64,000 bases of DNA from Peribacillus muralis. Lineage in GTDB: Bacteria; Bacillota; Bacilli; Bacillales; DSM-1321. The notes under the pieces were generated by a model. It was not told where the DNA came from and ran no database searches. It saw only the letters and a list, made by a program, of their open reading frames with translations. The translations under genes and the position numbers were made by a program. Positions 58,996 to 64,000 of this stretch are shown here, piece after piece. The number at the start of each line of letters is the position of its first letter. Positions within the stretch are counted from its first letter, which is position 1. The stretch spans positions 1,292,001-1,356,000 of the forward strand of contig NZ_CP017080.1 in the NCBI RefSeq assembly GCF_001645685.2, given 5' to 3'.

Positions 58996-60642
58996 ATGAT
59001 AAAGATGATAAAAGATACTAGATTTCGAGGGTATAACATGAAGGGTTTTCAAAAAGACGTAACGGCTGGGTTGGTTGTAGGCGTCGTGGCCATTCCTTTA
59101 GGATTGGCATTCGCAATTGCTTCAGGCGTGGAACCGATATACGGATTATATACGACGATCATCGCAGGAATTCTCATTTCCATTTTGGGCGGATCCAAAT
59201 ATCAAATTGGTGGGCCTACTGGTGCATTCGTACCCTTATTATTCGGCATTGTCATGCAATATGGTTATGAAAGCTTGCTGATTGCCGGATTTTTGGCGGG
59301 AGTGATATTAGTGTTGATGGGTGTGCTAAAGCTGGGCAATTTGATGAAGTTCATCCCCCGCCCAGTCATCATCGGCTTTACGACAGGCATTGCCATCATT
59401 ATCTTTTCGGGACAGATTGCCAGTTTTCTGGGCATGAAGGTGGAAAAGCATGAAGCGTTTATCGATAACATGAAGGAATTGGTGATTAAAGCGGACACGA
59501 TCAATTTATATAGTATCGTTGTTGCGTGTATATGCTTCATCGTCATCCTGCTGGCGCCAAAAGTCCTGCCGCGAGTGCCGGGGGCATTGCTGGGCCTCCT
59601 TGTTTCGACATTGGCTGCCTTCTTTTTATTTCCGGATAAGGTAGCCACCATTGGCTCGACGTATGGGGCGATTCCGAAAGGTTTCCCGGAATTCAATGTG
59701 CCGGACTTATCATTGGAAACCATCATCACGCTCCTACCAGTTGCTTTTACGATTGCCTTGTTGGGCGGAGTCGAATCATTGTTATCCGCCACCGTGGCCG
59801 ATAACCTGGGAGGAACCAAGCACGATAGCAACAAGGAATTAGTCGGCCAAGGAATTGCGAATATGGCGACTCCATTTTTTGGAGGGATACCGGCAACGGG
59901 TGCCATTGCAAGGACAGCGACCAACATAAAAAGCGGGGCAGTTTCCCCCATGTCCGGAGTCATTCACGGAATTGTCGTTTTGCTGGTTTTACTCGTACTT
60001 GCTCCTTTTGCAGAGCATATACCTTTAGCCAGCATGGCTCCGATATTGATGGTTGTTGCCTGGAATATGAGTGAAAGAAAGGAGTTCGCTCATGTATTGA
60101 AAACGAAGACGACCGATTCAGCGGTGTTAGTAGTGACTTTCCTCGTCACGGTCTTCACTGATTTAATCATGGGGGTCGGTATTGGCCTAATGATTGCGTT
60201 CGTCACTTTCATAAAAAAAATGAGCCATACATTAAAGGTCAGAGAAAGGAACGATATAACCGAAATCATCCCGACCGATGATTCGAGTTCGAAAATCAAT
60301 GTGTATAACTTGGAAGGGCCGTTATTCTTTGGTTCGATAGATGTACTAGAGTCTTCGATACTGGCGAACTTGGATAATAAGACGAAAATATTGGTTTTAA
60401 GCATGCGCCGGGTAACCTATATGGATACGTCAGCAGAGGCTGCACTATTGGCAATTGTCAATCGCATCAGGAAATACAAAGGAAAACTGATCATTTCTGG
60501 AATCCAGCAACAACCGAAGGAATTGCTTCTCAGCACGGGGTTGTATCATAAAATCGAAAAACAGCATTTTTTCAAATCCAAGGAAGATGCCTTATATTTT
60601 GCTAAAAAACAGTTGAATGGAAGTGCGGATAAAGTAGTCTAA
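58996..60642 (+). CDS. SulP-family anion transporter with STAS domain
   Basis: 548 aa. About ten to twelve membrane helices: FQKDVTAGLVVGVVAIPLGL near the start, GGSKYQIGGPTGAFVPLLFG in the anion-binding core, and GGVESLLSATVADNLGGTKH. A cytoplasmic STAS domain (about 440-545) has INVYNLEGPLFFGSID and MRRVTYMDTSAEAALLAI. It carries sulfate or bicarbonate with a cation or proton; the exact anion is unknown. Start ATG 58996 follows AAGGATGTG; the frame opens 66 nt upstream. Confidence 0.9.
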   Translation: MIKMIKDTRFRGYNMKGFQKDVTAGLVVGVVAIPLGLAFAIASGVEPIYGLYTTIIAGILISILGGSKYQIGGPTGAFVPLLFGIVMQYGYESLLIAGFLAGVILVLMGVLKLGNLMKFIPRPVIIGFTTGIAIIIFSGQIASFLGMKVEKHEAFIDNMKELVIKADTINLYSIVVACICFIVILLAPKVLPRVPGALLGLLVSTLAAFFLFPDKVATIGSTYGAIPKGFPEFNVPDLSLETIITLLPVAFTIALLGGVESLLSATVADNLGGTKHDSNKELVGQGIANMATPFFGGIPATGAIARTATNIKSGAVSPMSGVIHGIVVLLVLLVLAPFAEHIPLASMAPILMVVAWNMSERKEFAHVLKTKTTDSAVLVVTFLVTVFTDLIMGVGIGLMIAFVTFIKKMSHTLKVRERNDITEIIPTDDSSSKINVYNLEGPLFFGSIDVLESSILANLDNKTKILVLSMRRVTYMDTSAEAALLAIVNRIRKYKGKLIISGIQQQPKELLLSTGLYHKIEKQHFFKSKEDALYFAKKQLNGSADKVV

Positions 60643-60725
60643 TTGATTCATCCTGGAAGTCCCTTTTTGAAATCTTATGTTATAGTATCGTTAACAGTAG
60701 ATTTTAAAAGAAGGTGACTATCTGG

Positions 60726-61148
60726 GTGAATATTTATCGAATTGGCCAGCTCGCTGAACTTGCAAATGTCTCAAGGAGAACCATTGATTATTACACACAA
60801 CTAGGAATGCTGAACTATGAAAAAACTGGGTCCAGGTACCGATACTATACGGAAGATGCGCTAAACCGCCTTCGAATGATCAATCGGTATAAAGAACAAA
60901 ATATGCCTTTGAATGAAATCAAGGATCGATTACAGGTCTGGAAGGCAACCACCGTCGACTCTGAACAAGTGCTCTTTAAGATGGACAAGATAGCAATGGA
61001 TCTTAAAGAGCTGGAAAATGAATTGATGGAATTAAAGCCTTTACTCGACCAACTTGATGAACAGCAGGTAAAGTTTGCTGTGAAGCAGCTTTCCGTTAGA
61101 AGCAGCTCTTTATTGAGCATCATTGCCATGCTCGGCTTAAGCAGTTGA
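60726..61148 (+). CDS. MerR-family transcriptional regulator
   Basis: 140 aa. The N-terminal MerR helix-turn-helix is IYRIGQLAELANVSRRTIDY and the wing is KTGSRYRYYTEDALNRL, then a long coiled coil (about 75-120) for dimer formation. No cysteines or ligand domain are visible, so the signal is unknown. It starts at GTG 60726 after AAGGTG. It may control the SulP gene upstream; a perfect terminator follows. Confidence 0.88.
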   Translation: MNIYRIGQLAELANVSRRTIDYYTQLGMLNYEKTGSRYRYYTEDALNRLRMINRYKEQNMPLNEIKDRLQVWKATTVDSEQVLFKMDKIAMDLKELENELMELKPLLDQLDEQQVKFAVKQLSVRSSSLLSIIAMLGLSS

Positions 61149-61156
61149 CATTCAAC

Positions 61157-61186
61157 AAAAAAAGACCCGATCGGGTCTTTTTTTGT
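61157..61186. terminator. Perfect palindromic terminator after merR
   Basis: Fourteen-bp arms, AAAAAAAGACCCGA (61157-61170) and its complement (61171-61184), so terminating in both directions. Confidence 0.88.
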
Positions 61187-61309
61187 GACGATCAATAGCT
61201 GATTTTTTATTCTTCATATTTCTTTTTTTTTTTGTAAAGATGAAGGATATGAAGGAATTGAAAAAGAAGAACTTAAGTATTCGAAACTTTTTTAAAGAGG
61301 TGAGAGTGG

Positions 61310-62806
61310 ATGATAGGATCAATCGTAACGACGGCAAAAGGACATCTTCAGGGTACGATGGAGAATGATATATGCGTTTGGCGTGGAGTCAGGTATGCAA
61401 AGGCACCAATTGATGCCCTGCGTTTCCGCTCACCGGAGCCGGTCGAGAAATGGAGCGGTGTATTGGATGCGGTGGAATTCGGTGCCTTCCAGCCACAGCC
61501 AAACGATGGGGCAGGCAAGGGGAATATGGATGAAGATTGCTTGTATCTTAATATATGGTCACCGAGAGCTGATGATAAAAAGCGGCCCGTCATGGTGTGG
61601 GTACCAGGTGGGACATACATATCCGGTGCTGGATCCACTGGTCAGTTTAACGGACATTCCTTGGCAAAAAATGGAGATGTTGTCGTTGTAAGCATCCAAT
61701 ATCGGTTAGGGGCCCTGGGATTTTTGGATTTTACCGATTTGGCTGGAGAGACTGAAGAATTCGAAACCAATTTAGGTTTACGTGACCAAGTGGCATCCTT
61801 AAAATGGGTGCAGGAAAATATAGAGGTTTTTGGCGGTGACCCTGAAAATGTAACGATTTTCGGCGATTTGTCTGGGGGGAGTGCCGTAACGACCTTACTG
61901 ACTGTCCCTTCCGCAAGAGGACTATTTCACAAGGCTATAGCCGAAAGCCCTTCCCCGGCATGTATAGCCGGAAAAGGAAGCGCACGGCAAGTCAGTGAAA
62001 GGTTCCTTCAGATCTTGGGGATCGGAATGGATGAAATACACCGGTTAAAAACAATTTCAGTTGCAGACATCATAGCGGCTTCCTCGCGATTACAACAGGA
62101 GAATGCACAAGCGTTCCCCGGTTTGCTGCTGCCGTTTGGACCTGTCGTCGATGGTGATTTTTTGCCAGATTATCCACTTGATTCAATTCGTTCGAAAAAA
62201 ACAGAGGGAATACCCTTGCTTATAGGAATAAATCGAGACGAGGCATCATCACTCGGTCAACTTGACCCTCATCTAATCCCGTCAAATGCCGAGATGATGT
62301 TCGAAAACACTGACCCAGGGGCGAAAGAACGGATTAACAATGCTTATTGGTTCTTCCCTGAAAGAGAAGCGGCATTTGGAATAGGCAGTGATGCAGTAAA
62401 CCATATATCTTCAATCAGATATGCGGAGGCATACAGTAAAATTGAAAGAACCTGGATGTATCACTATGATCGCAAAACGGCGTCCATTTGCTTAGAAAAT
62501 GGGGGAGGAGCGTCTATTGTGGAAAACTCTTTTGCTTTACAAAATTTCAGTGCCACGCTTGTGGAACGGATCCATTCCATTCGTTTCAGGTCAGCAGCGC
62601 ATAAGGTTTCAAACAGGATAAAGAATCATTGGGTGAATTTTGCGAAATACGGAAACCCAAATCCGCCATTAGGGGAAATTTGGCCGAAATACAATGAAGC
62701 CAATCGTTACACGATGATTTTTAATAAAAGAGATTATATTGAAAAAGATCCTAATAGAATGATAAGGTTGGCATGGGAAGGGATAGGGGGAGGAACCTAC
62801 AAGTGA
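61310..62806 (+). CDS. Carboxylesterase type B family protein, altered catalytic site
   Basis: 498 aa of carboxylesterase/para-nitrobenzyl esterase fold: CVWRGVRYAKAP, EDCLYLNIWSP, PVMVWVPGGTYISGAGS (oxyanion loop), VVVSIQYRLGALGFLDF and NLGLRDQVASLKWVQENIEV. The nucleophile elbow reads FGDLSGGSA where esterases have FGESAGG, so the usual serine position is leucine. The segment around residue 395 that normally holds the catalytic histidine also lacks it. It may therefore lack esterase activity. GAGGTG lies seven bases before the ATG. Monocistronic by position. Confidence 0.88.
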   Translation: MIGSIVTTAKGHLQGTMENDICVWRGVRYAKAPIDALRFRSPEPVEKWSGVLDAVEFGAFQPQPNDGAGKGNMDEDCLYLNIWSPRADDKKRPVMVWVPGGTYISGAGSTGQFNGHSLAKNGDVVVVSIQYRLGALGFLDFTDLAGETEEFETNLGLRDQVASLKWVQENIEVFGGDPENVTIFGDLSGGSAVTTLLTVPSARGLFHKAIAESPSPACIAGKGSARQVSERFLQILGIGMDEIHRLKTISVADIIAASSRLQQENAQAFPGLLLPFGPVVDGDFLPDYPLDSIRSKKTEGIPLLIGINRDEASSLGQLDPHLIPSNAEMMFENTDPGAKERINNAYWFFPEREAAFGIGSDAVNHISSIRYAEAYSKIERTWMYHYDRKTASICLENGGGASIVENSFALQNFSATLVERIHSIRFRSAAHKVSNRIKNHWVNFAKYGNPNPPLGEIWPKYNEANRYTMIFNKRDYIEKDPNRMIRLAWEGIGGGTYK

Positions 62807-62947
62807 TAGATGTCGTTTTTTGAAAAAGCGGCTCAGTGAACAAATTCGACTTTTGCAGCAATTTCTTCACTGGCCTAATGCAACCGAGCCTCGGTAGTAC
62901 AAAAAATGGAATAAGAGGTAAATTATTGCGTGAGATAGGAGCAACAT

Positions 62948-64000
62948 ATGGAGAAGAATAAGCTGCGTCGTGAATTATCATCAAATCAAATCACCATGAT
63001 TGCCATGGGTTGTGCAATAGGCACCGGTTTATTTCTGGGTAGTGGCCTTGCGATTTCAACAGCAGGCCCCAGTGTCCTGATCAGCTATGCAATAGGTGCC
63101 TTCATCGTCCTGCTCTTGATGGGCTGTTTGGCAGAAATGACGGTAGCCCATCCAACATCGGGATCCTTTGGAACGATTGCCGAAAAGTATATCAGTCCAT
63201 TTGCGGGATTTGTTGTGAGGTATTCGTATTGGATCGCGAATGTCCTAGCGATTGGGGTCGAAGTGAGTGCAATCGCAGTATATATGAAATATTGGTTTCC
63301 TGATGTTCCAGGAAGCATTTGGATCTTTCTTTTTGCGGCCGTGCTAATTTATGTAAATGCTACAAGTGTCAATACATTCGGGAATTTCGAATACCTGTTT
63401 TCAATGATTAAAATAAGTGCCATCGTCATCTTCATTTTATTAGGAGCTTACGTGGTCGTCGGTGCCGAGCCTGCAAGCGGAATCGGAGTGGAGAATTATA
63501 CCGGACACGAAGGGTTTATGCCATTCGGGTTCTGGGGGCTTTGGGTCGCCATCTTCATTTCTCTCTTCAGCTTCTTAGGAACGGAACTGATTGCCGTCAC
63601 GGCAGGAGAGGCAAAGGACCCTGATATTGCCGTACCGAAAGCTTTAAAGGCTACTGTTTTCAGGCTTGCGACATTTTATGTTCTGACAATCGGGCTCATG
63701 TTAATGATTGTACCATGGCAAGACGCCGGAATTGATAAAAGTCCCTTTGTCAGGGTGATGGAAACCCTGAATATTCCTGGTGCATCCGGAATCATGAATT
63801 TCATTATTTTAACGGCAGCTTTATCTGCCATGAATAGTCAATTGTATGCCTCGACAAGGATGATATTTTCATTATCCGAGCAAAGGCAGGCTCCGGCAAT
63901 TTTTCAGAAAGTGAACAGAAATGGAGTCCCGATAAGGGCCCTGCTTATTTCCACTTTAGGCATTTTCCTTGCTGCAGGCGTCAAAGTCCTGCTGCCTGAT
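62948..64000 (+). CDS. Amino-acid permease (APC family), cut by window end
   Basis: 351 codons visible, no stop before the window end. About ten of the usual twelve helices are present. The start RELSSNQITMIAMGCAIGTG has the APC first-helix motif, with LISYAIGAFIVLLLMGCLAE, PTSGSFGTIAEKY and FLGTELIAVTAGEAKDPDIA following. It takes up an amino acid with a cation; the substrate is unclear. AGGAG precedes the ATG. The 141-nt gap before it holds no gene. Confidence 0.9.
   Translation, partial: MEKNKLRRELSSNQITMIAMGCAIGTGLFLGSGLAISTAGPSVLISYAIGAFIVLLLMGCLAEMTVAHPTSGSFGTIAEKYISPFAGFVVRYSYWIANVLAIGVEVSAIAVYMKYWFPDVPGSIWIFLFAAVLIYVNATSVNTFGNFEYLFSMIKISAIVIFILLGAYVVVGAEPASGIGVENYTGHEGFMPFGFWGLWVAIFISLFSFLGTELIAVTAGEAKDPDIAVPKALKATVFRLATFYVLTIGLMLMIVPWQDAGIDKSPFVRVMETLNIPGASGIMNFIILTAALSAMNSQLYASTRMIFSLSEQRQAPAIFQKVNRNGVPIRALLISTLGIFLAAGVKVLLPD

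Overview
The window looks like the chromosome of an endospore-forming Bacillaceae member, most likely Bacillus sensu lato and possibly Peribacillus (Bacillus simplex group). The evidence is strong AGGAGG ribosome sites, frequent TTG/GTG starts, T-tailed hairpin terminators, many spore genes and gene order shared with the B. subtilis yjbH-yjcH region. The genus is an inference; no rRNA or marker comparison was possible.

Layout. 0.6-9.3 kb: the yjb block, with spxH, a truncated hemoglobin, a lytic transglycosylase, a CYTH protein, the alarmone synthetase relQ, NAD kinase, a pseudouridine synthase, prpE, mgtE and fabI (with a FapR operator). 9.7-19.4 kb: a Fur-boxed siderophore-binding lipoprotein followed by a spore block (two CotO-type proteins, yjcA, a YhcN-type lipoprotein with spoVAC-AD-AE, a YjcZ-type peptide, spoVIF, the yjcD helicase, cotX and a cotW-like gene). 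19.5-22.3 kb: yjcF-yjcG-yjcH, pgpA, and a small WYL-like gene behind twin LexA boxes. 22.5-26 kb: a tRNA-Val gene, then a small accessory segment (DUF2975 protein, XRE regulator, a second SigH-type sigma factor, a broken M50 protease) bounded by a partial copy of the tRNA 3' end.

26-45 kb: metabolic and housekeeping genes (truA paralog, PfpI, yhgE, nrnA, a CoA-transferase/acyl-CoA dehydrogenase operon, a TRM11-like methylase, YqjP-like, YvcT-like, a Bcr-type efflux pump, oxidoreductases) and a divergent cotG-like/cotH pair. Two intergenic gaps carry one unusual repeat family built from about 20-bp GGNCG modules: a 15-unit array of a 61-bp composite unit at 29.7-30.7 kb and a shorter cluster at 39.8 kb.

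45-58.5 kb: the most striking system, a LacI-type regulator divergent from a ten-gene operon. It parallels the E. coli ycjMNOPQRSTU cluster gene for gene but adds a glycerate kinase: GH13_18 phosphorylase, sugar ABC importer without its ATPase, dehydrogenase, epimerase, second dehydrogenase, GH65 phosphorylase, glycerate kinase, beta-phosphoglucomutase. The kinase suggests use of glucosylglycerate or related alpha-glucosides by phosphorolysis. 58.5-64 kb: a SulP anion transporter with palindromic upstream elements, a MerR regulator, a carboxylesterase-fold protein whose nucleophile appears lost, and an amino-acid permease cut by the window end.
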